Shown one piece after another: positions 7,727 to 16,229 of a DNA stretch of 64,000 nucleotides; position 1 is the stretch's first letter; each line of letters begins with the position of its first letter. The notes under the pieces were generated by a model, which had not been told where the DNA came from, searched no databases, and worked only from the letters and a program-made list of their open reading frames with translations. The position numbers and the translations under genes were made by a program. The DNA comes from Acinetobacter sp. ANC 4178 (lineage in GTDB: Bacteria > Pseudomonadota > Gammaproteobacteria > Pseudomonadales > Moraxellaceae): positions 1-64,000 of the forward strand of contig NZ_SJOD01000008.1 in the NCBI RefSeq assembly GCF_004331175.1. Direction: 5' to 3'.

Positions 7727-9547
7727 TTAAGGCCCTCGATCTTGTCCGAATTGTTTTAATTGTTGCAATAGCTCAGCTTCGCTAAATGCTCCTGTTAAAC
7801 GGAGTCCGCGAACTTCCTGTTGTTGAGGGGTTAAAAATAAATAGGTCGGTGGACCTAAAATATCCCATTGATTTAATAATTGTTGATGACTGGCATCGTA
7901 ATGACTTAAATCCAACTTAATCAATGTGTATGGACTGAGTGCTTGCTGGACTTGGGCTGATTTTAAAATGCGATGCTCAATCGGCTGACATGCCACGCAC
8001 CAATCCGCATAAACATCAATCACAATAGCGCGATCTTTCGGGGCTTGTGCCAAAATTTGCTGAAACTCTGCGGCGGTTTTCGCCACATGCCACTGCATCT
8101 GTTGCTGCCCCTGTTTTACAAAGAAACGCTGGCTTTGTTGATACTGGCTATAAAGCACATAAGGCACCACCAACAGCAAAATCACGAGATACAATGGGCG
8201 TAAAGGCGATTGTTGCCATAGGGCACGATACAGCGCATAAGCGATAAAGCTAAGACTTAGCAGCAGACTTAAACCCTGCATCCAGCCTTCTGAGAGTAAT
8301 GGGCGAATAAAATAAAGCGCTAAGGCCAACATCAGAAAGGCAAATAACACCTTAATCTGGTTCATCCATAAGCCTGCTTTCGGCAAGGCTTTTGCCCCAA
8401 GAATACTGGCCAACAACAGGGGCAAGCCCATACCAAAACCCAATGTGAACAACAGTAAAGCACCTTGCCACTGATTCTGGGTTTGAGAAATAAATAATAA
8501 AGCGCCTGCCAATGGCGCCGTCATACAAGGGCCAACCAGCAAAGCTGAAATCATGCCCATAACAGCCGCGCCAATCAGGCTACCGCCTTTCTGCATCGAC
8601 TGCCAATGATCTAAACGATGCACCACCGCATGTGGCAAACGTAATTCGAATAGTCCAAATAAATTGAGCGCAAACACCACAAACAACAAACTAAATGCAA
8701 TTAAAGTTGAGGGCTGTTGTAACCAACGCTGAAAGTTCAAGCCTGCCGAAGAGGCGACCAAGCCCAACACGGCATAGACCATCGCCATACTGCACACAAA
8801 GACCAAAGCAATCATCCACGCTTTGACCCCGCGACGATCACGTACAATCAAGGAGCTGAGAATTGGGATCATGGGTAAAGAACATGGGGTAAAGGCCAAC
8901 AAAATACCCAAGCCTAAAAACAGCAATAAGCCGTAAATCGGTGAGCGCTGTGCCAATTGTGTAGACCAATGTTGATCTTGTGCGGTTTGTTGTACAGGCG
9001 TTGAAAGGTTCTGGTCTAAGGTATCTGAATTTTCAGCAGAAAGCGCATTGCTATTTGCGCTTAAATCTAACAGCCGTTTGGGAGCAACCGTTTGATTCTG
9101 TAAGGCCACTAAACCATCTGCATCCGTTTTAAATTCAATGGTTTGTGGTGGATAACAAATACGGTCTTTGGCACAACCTTGCCAAGTTACTTGATAACTC
9201 TGTGATGCTTGCGTTGCCACCTTAAATTGCACTTGTTGATAATAGACTTGGGTTTGACCATAGTTATCATCATGCAAATCTTGTGCAGGTGGCAATGTTA
9301 ATGGCAAGGCTTGCTGACCTTGACGCACCTCAAATTTGTGCTGATACAGATAATAATGTTCGGGGATATTCCAATGTAACTGCACTTCCTGTGCAGAAAC
9401 TGATTCTATTTGGATTGGAAAAGCCTCTTCGGCTGATAACAACGACGACTGTGCATGCAATAGTGTCGTACAGAAGAGTAAAAGACTACTACAGAGTAAG
9501 AGCATACTGCGTACATAAGATTTTGAAAGCAGCAGAGACTTTTCCAT
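7727..9547 (-). CDS. dsbD: Thiol:disulfide interchange protein DsbD
   Basis: About 606 residues, with the three-domain layout of DsbD, which carries electrons from cytosolic thioredoxin to the periplasm. After a signal sequence, the N-terminal domain has CAKDRICYPP (redox cysteines). The membrane domain has about eight helices with the paired cysteines in FTPCSLPMIP and VGPCMTAP. The C-terminal thioredoxin-like domain has ADWCVACQ. Starts are ambiguous: GTG at 9562 lies 4 bases past the upstream stop, and ATG at 9547 gives a more usual signal peptide. It is followed directly by the GST gene. Confidence 0.93.
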   Translation of the reverse strand: MEKSLLLSKSYVRSMLLLCSSLLLFCTTLLHAQSSLLSAEEAFPIQIESVSAQEVQLHWNIPEHYYLYQHKFEVRQGQQALPLTLPPAQDLHDDNYGQTQVYYQQVQFKVATQASQSYQVTWQGCAKDRICYPPQTIEFKTDADGLVALQNQTVAPKRLLDLSANSNALSAENSDTLDQNLSTPVQQTAQDQHWSTQLAQRSPIYGLLLFLGLGILLAFTPCSLPMIPILSSLIVRDRRGVKAWMIALVFVCSMAMVYAVLGLVASSAGLNFQRWLQQPSTLIAFSLLFVVFALNLFGLFELRLPHAVVHRLDHWQSMQKGGSLIGAAVMGMISALLVGPCMTAPLAGALLFISQTQNQWQGALLLFTLGFGMGLPLLLASILGAKALPKAGLWMNQIKVLFAFLMLALALYFIRPLLSEGWMQGLSLLLSLSFIAYALYRALWQQSPLRPLYLVILLLVVPYVLYSQYQQSQRFFVKQGQQQMQWHVAKTAAEFQQILAQAPKDRAIVIDVYADWCVACQPIEHRILKSAQVQQALSPYTLIKLDLSHYDASHQQLLNQWDILGPPTYLFLTPQQQEVRGLRLTGAFSEAELLQQLKQFGQDRGP

Positions 9548-9566
9548 AAACAAGAGTGGCACCGCC

Positions 9567-10337
9567 TTAGAATAAGTATGAAACGCCTAGACCTGATTGA
9601 TAACCTTTATCGTCACCACTGAGTACCACGCCAACACTGGCATCGAACTGAGTACGCTCATTCAATGCATAAATGACCCCTGAACCCAATGAGTACTCAT
9701 AATCTTGGCTTTCCGCTTTGCGATAAACCAATTCAGAAAAACCAGACCATTTATCAGCAAGCTTATAGCCAATGGTCGGGATTGCCGTCACAGCCCAATC
9801 GCCATTTTGAACTTCATAGCGCATGGTAATCGACGTATCGACCAAATCGCTTTGCTTATAAGAAACGGCAGTGGCCAAGGCATAAATATCATCTTCTGCG
9901 GTAAAACCATCGTTACCAGTTGCCAACACCGCTTCCAAAAGCACAGCCATGGTCAAGTTGTCATCGTTCAAATCAATCGCACTTTTTAAACCAATGCTCA
10001 CATCACCTAAACCGTCTTCATCAACAGTTTTACCCGCTTGCTTGACTTGGCTCCATGACGGCCCCTGCCAACCCAGTTGTAATTCTAAGTTATGCGCAAT
10101 CCCCGTACGAAGTAGCATATCAGCATTCAGCGTGGTCGTTTTTTGCTGCACACCATTTATGGTACTTTCTTCATAGTTGGCACTTGGTAAACCTTGCTCC
10201 CAAGCCAGTTGGCCAACAGGAGTAATCCCTGTTCCAAAACCAGAACCTGGACGATCAAAAGAGAAGTCTGCCGCAAAAACTGGCGATGCCGCCGCAAGCA
10301 TTAGTGCCAAGACACCATATTGTTGTAAATTTTTCAT
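9567..10337 (-). CDS. Outer membrane beta-barrel protein (phenol MetA-pathway family)
   Basis: The 256-residue product begins with a signal peptide (cleavage after VFAA near residue 23). It continues with FDRPGSGFGTGITPVGQLAWEQGLP and alternating amphipathic strands, ending in SGLGVSYLF with the terminal aromatic residue typical of outer membrane barrels. This matches the family named putative MetA-pathway of phenol degradation, whose members are uncharacterised barrels. It lies between the ankyrin gene and dsbD with 15-20 base gaps, so these genes probably form one transcript. Confidence 0.82.
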   Translation of the reverse strand: MKNLQQYGVLALMLAAASPVFAADFSFDRPGSGFGTGITPVGQLAWEQGLPSANYEESTINGVQQKTTTLNADMLLRTGIAHNLELQLGWQGPSWSQVKQAGKTVDEDGLGDVSIGLKSAIDLNDDNLTMAVLLEAVLATGNDGFTAEDDIYALATAVSYKQSDLVDTSITMRYEVQNGDWAVTAIPTIGYKLADKWSGFSELVYRKAESQDYEYSLGSGVIYALNERTQFDASVGVVLSGDDKGYQSGLGVSYLF

Positions 10338-10352
10338 AATTTGCCTCGGTGA

Positions 10353-10895
10353 TTAAGCCAATTCTTTCGACATTTTTGCACCCTGACTACGTAACAACTC
10401 TAGGGTTTCACGTTCTTCAGGCAAGGCTTCACTCCAATTAATTTCATCAAAGTCGCAATCAAAAAATAAATCACTAATTGAAGATAAAATCGTCAGTCCT
10501 TGCTCATCACGGCTATTCGGGTCAACCTTAATCGCCAACAAGCGCTGCACGGCAGGTACACATGCTGAACTTGCTGCGTCCCAAAGTGGGCCATACAACT
10601 CTTCGCTATCCCATAAATGAAAATTGGCTTTGGCTTGAATTAAGGCTTCCAAAATGTCCAAATGAACGGCTAATTCTTGCTGTTTTTGTTGGTCGCTGAG
10701 CCCTTTCCCTGCTTCATAGGCTTCGCTGACATGTTCCCACCATTGAAATAAACCATCCGACCACACTGAAACAGCAGGCCCTTTTTCAGCATCAATAAAG
10801 TTTGGATCTAAACCATCAGCCAAAAGACGTTGTACTTGTGGCAGGTCTAATTCTTCTATCGCCTGCACAAAGACTTGTTGTTGTGCTGTTAACAT
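10353..10895 (-). CDS. Ankyrin-repeat-like protein
   Basis: The 180-residue cytosolic protein shows two recognisable ankyrin-type units: FVQAIEELDLPQVQRLLADGLDPN at the start and LWDAASSACVPAVQRLLAIKVDPNSRDEQG in the second half. No enzymatic domain or signal peptide is visible. It is the first gene of a minus-strand group with the outer membrane protein, dsbD and the GST. Ankyrin repeats mediate protein binding; the partner is unknown. Confidence 0.75.
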   Translation of the reverse strand: MLTAQQQVFVQAIEELDLPQVQRLLADGLDPNFIDAEKGPAVSVWSDGLFQWWEHVSEAYEAGKGLSDQQKQQELAVHLDILEALIQAKANFHLWDSEELYGPLWDAASSACVPAVQRLLAIKVDPNSRDEQGLTILSSISDLFFDCDFDEINWSEALPEERETLELLRSQGAKMSKELA

Positions 10896-10987
10896 GGAAC
10901 ATTCTCTTTCATTAGTTTCAGAATATTATGCCGAATTCTCGGTCTTTTGTTTTATGTAAATGTATATCTAAAGTTTTTAATTCATAT

Positions 10988-11012
10988 AAAAAAAGCCCCG
11001 CAGGGCTTTTTT
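10988..11012 (-). terminator. Terminator 3' of the HPF-like gene
   Basis: AAAAGCCC, loop CGCA, GGGCTTTT with A and T runs on either side. It ends the minus-strand gene at 11038. Confidence 0.87.
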
Positions 11013-11037
11013 TCCATTTTTGGCTCAATCAGAGCGC

Positions 11038-11418
11038 TTAATCTTCTTCATCATCAATCACATCTTTGTCTCCATCAGCATCTGCATATTCTAATGGCCC
11101 ACCTCGGGGATTTTCTCTTTTTTCAAACACATGCTCAAGACTGCGTTTCAAACGATCCATAGCGCCATGAAAGGCGGTATCTACGTTATGAGCTTTATGA
11201 TTCACAACCACAGGTTTTAATCCTGCTGGACGTGCTTCAATCATACATTTAATGTCATCATCGCCGCCTTTTACGCCATTTTCATCGCTTAAATGCACTG
11301 AAAAATGGGTAATACGTTCACTATGACGTTGAAATTCTTGATTCAGTTCTGCACGCACATAACTAATTAAACGATCATTATTTTGAATGTTTTTATCTGT
11401 ACGGATTTCAATGTTCAT
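11038..11418 (-). CDS. HPF/RaiA-like ribosome-associated protein
   Basis: The 126-residue protein resembles the sigma-54 modulation / ribosome hibernation family: an N-terminal beta strand IEIRTDKNI, then FSVHLSDENG, CMIEARPAGLKPVVVNHKAHNVDTAFHGAMDRLKRSLE. The basic helix ends in an acidic tail rich in Asp and Glu (DGDKDVIDDEED), which canonical HPF lacks. It is short-form and lacks the C-terminal dimerisation domain of long HPF. It may bind the ribosome in stress, but this divergent branch is not characterised as far as I know. It is monocistronic. Confidence 0.75.
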   Translation of the reverse strand: MNIEIRTDKNIQNNDRLISYVRAELNQEFQRHSERITHFSVHLSDENGVKGGDDDIKCMIEARPAGLKPVVVNHKAHNVDTAFHGAMDRLKRSLEHVFEKRENPRGGPLEYADADGDKDVIDDEED

Positions 11419-11659
11419 AATCTCATCCTCTTTATTTATCTGAATCTTTTTTGTGCAAAACTTTTCTATCTTGGCACGCTTGTAGCTTGCTGTTTACGCA
11501 GCATTCGAACATCTTTAATCAATTTTGGAACCAACCTCCTCATTGAAATGATGAACACTTTTGAGTCTGCAGAATCGTGTCCTTGTCCTTTGAATATCGG
11601 GCTTAACTCAAAAATATGCAAGTGCTATTTTAAAAAAATTATCAAAAGGATAACCAATT

Positions 11660-12628
11660 GTGACAACTCCTTACTTGCGTGGTCAAGAACTCATCAACTC
11701 GATACGTAGCACCCCTTATTCCCGTGATTTAATTGGCTATCATGGTCAAATTCCTCATGCCGCATGGCCAAATCAGGCTCGTATTGCAGTGCAGTTCGTA
11801 CTGAATTATGAAGAAGGTGGAGAAAACCACATTGAGCATGGAGATGCGGGTTCAGAACAGTTTTTATCAGAAATTTTTGGCGCTGCCAGCTTCCCTGATA
11901 AACATATGTCGATGGATTCGATGTATGAATATGGTTCTCGGGCAGGGTTCTGGCGTATTCATGAAGAATTTCAGCGTCGTCAGCTTCCCATGAGCATTTT
12001 TGGTGTGGGCATGGCGCTCATTCGCAATCCTTATGTCGTCGAGGCGATTCAATCAGCGCAGTATGATGTGGTCTCGCATGGGCAACGCTGGTTACATTAT
12101 CAATATATGGATGCCGCCACTGAACGTCAGCATATGGATCAAGCCATTAGTGTTTTGGAAACCTTATTTGGCTACGCACCTCTCGGTTGGTATACCGGAC
12201 GAGATAGCCCTCGAACACGACAATTACTGGCTGAGTTTCCGCAAATCCAGTACGACTGTGATTACTATGGTGACGATTTACCTTTTTGGACCACACTGAC
12301 CAATACCGAAGGTGAAGGTCGTCCACATTTGATTATTCCTTATACGCTGGATAGCAATGATATGAAATTCAGCGCTGCCAATGGTTTTAGCACCAGTGAC
12401 CAATTTTTCCAGTATTTAAAAGATGCTTTTGATGTTTTATATGCTGAGGGGGAGCAGCGTCCTAAAATGCTCTCGATTGGCATGCATTGTCGATTGCTTG
12501 GTCGTCCAGGGCGCTTTAAAGCCTTACAAAAATTTCTAGATTATATTCAATCACATGAGCAGGTCTGGATTTGCCGTCGCGGTGATATTGCGCAACATTG
12601 GTATCAACAACATCCACCGACGACATAA
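11660..12628 (+). CDS. puuE: Allantoinase PuuE, polysaccharide-deacetylase fold
   Basis: The 322-residue protein matches the PuuE allantoinases, which open allantoin to allantoate in urate catabolism using a NodB-like fold. Typical segments are RDLIGYHGQIPHAAWPN, VQFVLNYEEGGENHIEHGD, EYGSRAGFWRI, SHGQRWLHY, YTGRDSPRTRQLL and MHCRLLGRPGR. It starts at GTG with AAAGGA 9 bases upstream. No other urate genes are adjacent, but a Tsx-type channel follows and a urea transporter lies 4 kb on, compatible with purine-nitrogen use. Confidence 0.9.
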   Translation: MTTPYLRGQELINSIRSTPYSRDLIGYHGQIPHAAWPNQARIAVQFVLNYEEGGENHIEHGDAGSEQFLSEIFGAASFPDKHMSMDSMYEYGSRAGFWRIHEEFQRRQLPMSIFGVGMALIRNPYVVEAIQSAQYDVVSHGQRWLHYQYMDAATERQHMDQAISVLETLFGYAPLGWYTGRDSPRTRQLLAEFPQIQYDCDYYGDDLPFWTTLTNTEGEGRPHLIIPYTLDSNDMKFSAANGFSTSDQFFQYLKDAFDVLYAEGEQRPKMLSIGMHCRLLGRPGRFKALQKFLDYIQSHEQVWICRRGDIAQHWYQQHPPTT

Positions 12629-13147
12629 AGACAGCACAACCACTGGTAATTTTTCAACTGCCCGACACCAACATATATGAACTGAGCGTAAATTCATTTG
12701 GGTATAGGGCATTTGCTTAAACTAGGCGGTATTCATAAGTTGTATTGCGTAATCGATCCATAACGGTTTTTTCATCCGTGAGCAATTGAATACCGCTCAA
12801 CGTCTAAAAATGACACGATGCTTATCTATTTTCACACGCGACCCAAAGCTCCCCATAATTGACCATATGGTTAATTATTTATCACAGAATTAGTGCAAAT
12901 ATTTGTTGCATATCATTTTTATATTGATGAATTAATAATCGATAAATTTAAATCATATTTTTACGGCATAAAAAAACCAATAAGACATACACCTCTTGGT
13001 AAAATTATCAATGTTTTCAATAACATTGACTATCTTTTTCCAAGCTATTTTTCAATGGCATATTTTTTAAATTATTGGTCAAATTTGGCTTTATTTTTGC
13101 TAAAGAATCTGTATCCTTTATACGCTTTCTCGGGGGAGATATTTTTA
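12629..13147. other. 519-base intergenic region, puuE to Tsx-like gene
   Basis: No convincing gene. It holds a 10-bp inverted repeat with arms GCGGTATTCA (12726-12735) and TGAATACCGC (12787-12796), an operator-like palindrome at 12857-12876, and a long AT-rich leader before the channel gene. Open reading upstream of 13148 in the same frame lacks a signal peptide and is probably untranslated leader. Confidence 0.7.
12857..12876. promoter_or_regulatory. Operator-like palindrome upstream of Tsx-like gene
   Basis: AATTGACCATATGGTTAATT is a 20-bp near-perfect palindrome with one mismatched pair. It lies about 270 bases ahead of the channel start codon. It may bind a dimeric regulator; no regulator gene is adjacent. 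Confidence 0.5.
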
Positions 13148-13870
13148 ATGAAACTGACTCAAATTGCGGCAACGTGTGCATTGGCTACTGCAGCGACTTT
13201 TTCTCAAGCAGCGCCAATCTGGCAAGATTTTAGTATCACAGGTTTATATGGTGAAGATTACCAACTGATTGCTCGTGAAGACAAGCAAAGCACGGTAACT
13301 TTTGAATACACAGCAAAATTACAATACGGTGATTTTTTCGCCTTTGCTGACCGCACCAATAACGATGTGAGTGGCAACGAAACTTATTTCGAAGTTTCAC
13401 CGCGTTTGAGCCTCGGTGCAATCTCTGGTCAAAAACTTGAGCTTGGACCAATTAAAGATGTATTGGTTGCAACCACTTGGGAAGGTGGCGAAGGCTTCAA
13501 TAACTACCTATATGGTATTGGTGTAGATCTAGCGATTCCATATTTCCAATATGCGCAAGTCAACCTTTACAAAGCCGACAATGATTTGCAAAAAGATGAC
13601 TACCAAATGACTTTGGTGTATGGCGTGCCGTTTAAAGTCGGTTCAGAAGACTTCCTGGTGGATGGTTTCTTGGACTGGTCAACTGCTGAAAAAGGTGACC
13701 ACGCGAGTGAAATGAACTGGACCACGCAGTGGAAATGGAATGTCGGTAAACACATTTCTCCAAACACACGTTTATACCTCGGTACTGAATGGTCAGTATG
13801 GAACAACAAATACGGTATTTCAGGTAAAGATGAAAATAACGTCAGTGCCTTAATTAAATACCATTTCTAA
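13148..13870 (+). CDS. Tsx-like nucleoside channel-forming outer membrane protein
   Basis: The 240-residue product has a signal peptide (KLTQIAATCALATAATFSQA) and the channel-Tsx/OmpK pattern: WQDFSITGLYGEDY, QYGDFFAFADRTN, YFEVSPRLSLG, YGIGVDLAIPYFQYAQVNLY, WNVGKHISPNTRLYLGTEWSVW and a terminal Phe (ALIKYHF). Such 12-strand barrels admit nucleosides. GGGGGAG lies 9 bases before the ATG at 13148, which decides this start over a longer frame from 12893. It is followed by a strong terminator, so it is monocistronic. Confidence 0.88.
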   Translation: MKLTQIAATCALATAATFSQAAPIWQDFSITGLYGEDYQLIAREDKQSTVTFEYTAKLQYGDFFAFADRTNNDVSGNETYFEVSPRLSLGAISGQKLELGPIKDVLVATTWEGGEGFNNYLYGIGVDLAIPYFQYAQVNLYKADNDLQKDDYQMTLVYGVPFKVGSEDFLVDGFLDWSTAEKGDHASEMNWTTQWKWNVGKHISPNTRLYLGTEWSVWNNKYGISGKDENNVSALIKYHF

Positions 13871-13886
13871 GGGTTTAATGGGCGTT

Positions 13887-13917
13887 AAAAAAGCAAGACA
13901 TCGGTCTTGCTTTTTTT
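13887..13917. terminator. Bidirectional terminator
   Basis: AAGCAAGAC, loop ATCG, GTCTTGCTTTTTTT. It separates the convergent Tsx-like and DUF1877-like genes. Confidence 0.87.
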
Positions 13918-13942
13918 ATGGCTAAATGAAGAGTCCCACCAT

Positions 13943-14443
13943 TTAAATTAAGCGTTTTGGACGTAAATTATCTGCAATGAGACTGATCACCGCATGATTC
14001 TGTTGCATGGCATTCCGATAAAAGCTTTTTAATTGGGTCAGCAATAAGGTCAATTCCGCTTGATCCAATTGAGCCGTATTATCCCCCAATAACTGGGCAA
14101 CATCGGAAGTATGGCGGTGTTGCAGACAATATTTTTGCAAATCTTCTGTACTGATTTGTTCGAGTGCCCGCGTTAATTCCATCACATGAACCGCAGGGTT
14201 ATAACGTGCAACAGGTTTTAATTTTGGATGTTCTGACATGGGATATTCAGCATAAATTAAATCATGCAAACTCAAACTTGCCGAACTATGCTGACTCAAG
14301 ACCTGATCCAACACTGGCCACAGTTTCCCCAAATCAATTTGTTGCTGTAAGTTGGGTGCATGTTCTATATCTTGCATGCTGTAGGCATCGAGCATCAAAT
14401 TTTCTAAATCATTCGGGGCAATGCTAAAAAGAAACGCGTCCAT
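13943..14443 (-). CDS. DUF1877-like protein
   Basis: The 166-residue cytosolic protein has a pattern like DUF1877 (YfbM): an N-terminal FSIAPNDLENLM, then IDLGKLWPVLDQVLSQ in the place of the family's DKAWHGLHYLL, and a later HVMELTRALEQISTEDLQKY. The assignment is from pattern only. Function is unknown and no partner gene is adjacent. GGAGAGCTC lies upstream of its ATG as a ribosome-binding site. Confidence 0.7.
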   Translation of the reverse strand: MDAFLFSIAPNDLENLMLDAYSMQDIEHAPNLQQQIDLGKLWPVLDQVLSQHSSASLSLHDLIYAEYPMSEHPKLKPVARYNPAVHVMELTRALEQISTEDLQKYCLQHRHTSDVAQLLGDNTAQLDQAELTLLLTQLKSFYRNAMQQNHAVISLIADNLRPKRLI

Positions 14444-14684
14444 GATGAGCTCTCCTTCTTATACTTATTAAAATTAGCTTAGCTCGATTTACGTGGTAAA
14501 ACACTCGGTAAAATGTGTCAATTCAACAGTAGTTTGTAACTTTAAAATCAACAGCTTTAATCTCGATTTATCGTATTCAAACCCCTCTGTAGATTATGAC
14601 CATTTCTCTAACAGCATTTGGATATGCCAACTCATGCTGTTTGCCGTAGAATAATCCTGACTCTATTCTTCTATTTGAATAACA

Positions 14685-15434
14685 ATGAATATTCTTAAAA
14701 TTTTAACACTTGGCTGCACAATGGGTGTCCTTCTATCCTTTTCCAGCACTCAGGCTGCGGAATGGAGCTATGAACAAGAATTACAGCAAGGCTGCGGCAA
14801 GCTAAAACAATACGCCCGATTGGGTAAACAATATTATGACCAAAAACAATATGCCCAAGCCCTAACCCAATTTGAAGATCAGGCAGCTTGGTCACATTTT
14901 TGTCAAATCAATGCCGAAGAAAGTGGTGTGAATGTCACAGATCGTGAGATCGAAATCGCCAACAATAATGTTGGGCTGACCTATGCCAAATTGGGTAAAC
15001 CCCTTTGGGCACGGGCATGGTTTCTACGTAACCCCGATTCTAAAATGAGCCAGTTTAATTTGTCCCAATTGCCCAAAGTGCAACAATCAACAGCATTGGC
15101 AGGAACTTATGTAGCCAAAAATGGCTTTGGGCAATGGGACACCATCACCGTAAAGAAACTTAAAAATGCTTATCAAATTGAATTTGAAGGCTATTACTTC
15201 GGTTTACGCGGTCTGATTTATGGTCCCAACCTCGGCAGCTTTGATGTAGAAATGCCATTAAATCAGAAACATGCCGTATACCATTATGAAGATTGTCAGA
15301 TTGATTTAACGTTTGCCACACACCCACAGCAGGGACAGCAAATTGTGGTAGAAGAACAGCAAAATACCTCAGGTTGTGGCTTTGGGCATAATGTTTCGGC
15401 CAGTGGTACCTATTTGAAAGTGGAAGCGAAGTAG
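14685..15434 (+). CDS. Secreted protein of unknown function
   Basis: The 249-residue product has a signal peptide (cleavage near STQAA, residue 24). The N-terminal half has a TPR-like helical stretch (YARLGKQYYDQKQYAQALTQ, then NNNVGLTYAKLGKPLWARAW). The C-terminal half is beta-rich with GTYVAKNGFGQWDTITV and GYYFGLRGLIYG. Four cysteines in the mature part (CGKL, FCQI, EDCQ, SGCG) may form disulfides. I do not recognise the family. It is periplasmic or exported by inference. Confidence 0.8.
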   Translation: MNILKILTLGCTMGVLLSFSSTQAAEWSYEQELQQGCGKLKQYARLGKQYYDQKQYAQALTQFEDQAAWSHFCQINAEESGVNVTDREIEIANNNVGLTYAKLGKPLWARAWFLRNPDSKMSQFNLSQLPKVQQSTALAGTYVAKNGFGQWDTITVKKLKNAYQIEFEGYYFGLRGLIYGPNLGSFDVEMPLNQKHAVYHYEDCQIDLTFATHPQQGQQIVVEEQQNTSGCGFGHNVSASGTYLKVEAK

Positions 15435-15474
15435 CTCATATTTTTTTTAATTTACATTATTTGAAGGTAATAAA

Positions 15475-16176
15475 ATGGCAAAATTCTTAAATACCAGTGC
15501 AACTAATTTTTTCTTAGAAGAACTTATTAAAAATGCAAAGGAACGTTTAATTCTAATTAGTCCTTATTTAAGACTGAATGATCGGATTAAAGAATTACTC
15601 GAAGATAAGAACCGCTTAAAAATTGATATTCGTATTATTTATGGCAAAAGTGATTTGCATCCTGATGAGATTAAATGGATGCAACAACTGGATTATGTTC
15701 GAATTAGTTTTTGCAAAAACTTACATGCTAAATGCTATCTCAATGAAGAGACCTGTATTGTTTCAAGTTTAAACCTATATGAATTTAGCCAAGTGAATAA
15801 TAATGAGATGGGCATTTTAATTTCGAAAAATGATGATATCCAAGTTTTTAAAGATGCTTATGAAGAAGCACAAAGAATTATTCGAATTAGCGATGAAGTG
15901 CGAATTTCTCTCGATGAAGTCAAATCCGAACAAGCCAAAGCTGAGACGAATCAAGAAGATTCAGATCACTCGACTAAACTTACCTCTTCTAAATTAGCCG
16001 CAAAACATAAAATCAAGACAGGTGAGCTTTTGGAAATTTTTATCGAGAAAGGGCTACTACAATTAAATGAAAACGGTAAACATTATTTAACTGAACAAGG
16101 TAAAGCTGTAGGTGGAGAATTCAAACCAAGCCAATATGGCGGTTATTTTTTATGGTCGGAAAATACTCATATTTAA
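15475..16176 (+). CDS. Phospholipase-D-like (HKD) nuclease with C-terminal helical domain
   Basis: The 233-residue protein has a single PLD-type HKD domain: ILISPYLRLNDR, then NLHAKCYLN with His84 and Lys86, then SSLNLYEFS and NNEMGI supplying Asn and Glu. A single HKD motif implies an active dimer, as in Nuc/BfiL-like nucleases. After an acidic linker (about 145-165), the tail KLAAKHKIKTGELLEIFIEKG looks like a winged-helix or helix-turn-helix. There is no signal peptide, so it is cytosolic. GAAGG precedes the ATG. Neighbours give no pathway. Host-defence or DNA-repair roles are possible but unproven. Confidence 0.8.
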   Translation: MAKFLNTSATNFFLEELIKNAKERLILISPYLRLNDRIKELLEDKNRLKIDIRIIYGKSDLHPDEIKWMQQLDYVRISFCKNLHAKCYLNEETCIVSSLNLYEFSQVNNNEMGILISKNDDIQVFKDAYEEAQRIIRISDEVRISLDEVKSEQAKAETNQEDSDHSTKLTSSKLAAKHKIKTGELLEIFIEKGLLQLNENGKHYLTEQGKAVGGEFKPSQYGGYFLWSENTHI

Positions 16177-16185
16177 TTAAGTAAT

Positions 16186-16228
16186 AACCTCTTAAACCAC
16201 TAAAACAAGTGTTTAAGAGGTTCACTTT
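16186..16228. terminator. Terminator between PLD-like gene and urtE
   Basis: AACCTCTTAAAC (16186-16197) pairs perfectly with GTTTAAGAGGTT (16211-16222) around a 13-base loop. CACTTTT follows. It lies between convergent genes. Confidence 0.7.
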
Positions 16229-16229
16229 T

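Noticed and set aside
12723-12806. On the minus strand a short reading frame, SGIQLLTDEKTVMDRL and onward, that looks protein-like.
   Set aside because: Only about 28 codons, bounded by stops, with no start or family match. It may be a coding relic but cannot be supported.
12893-13147. N-terminal extension of the Tsx-like channel.
   Set aside because: It would bury the signal peptide. GGGGGAG directly before 13148 fixes the start.
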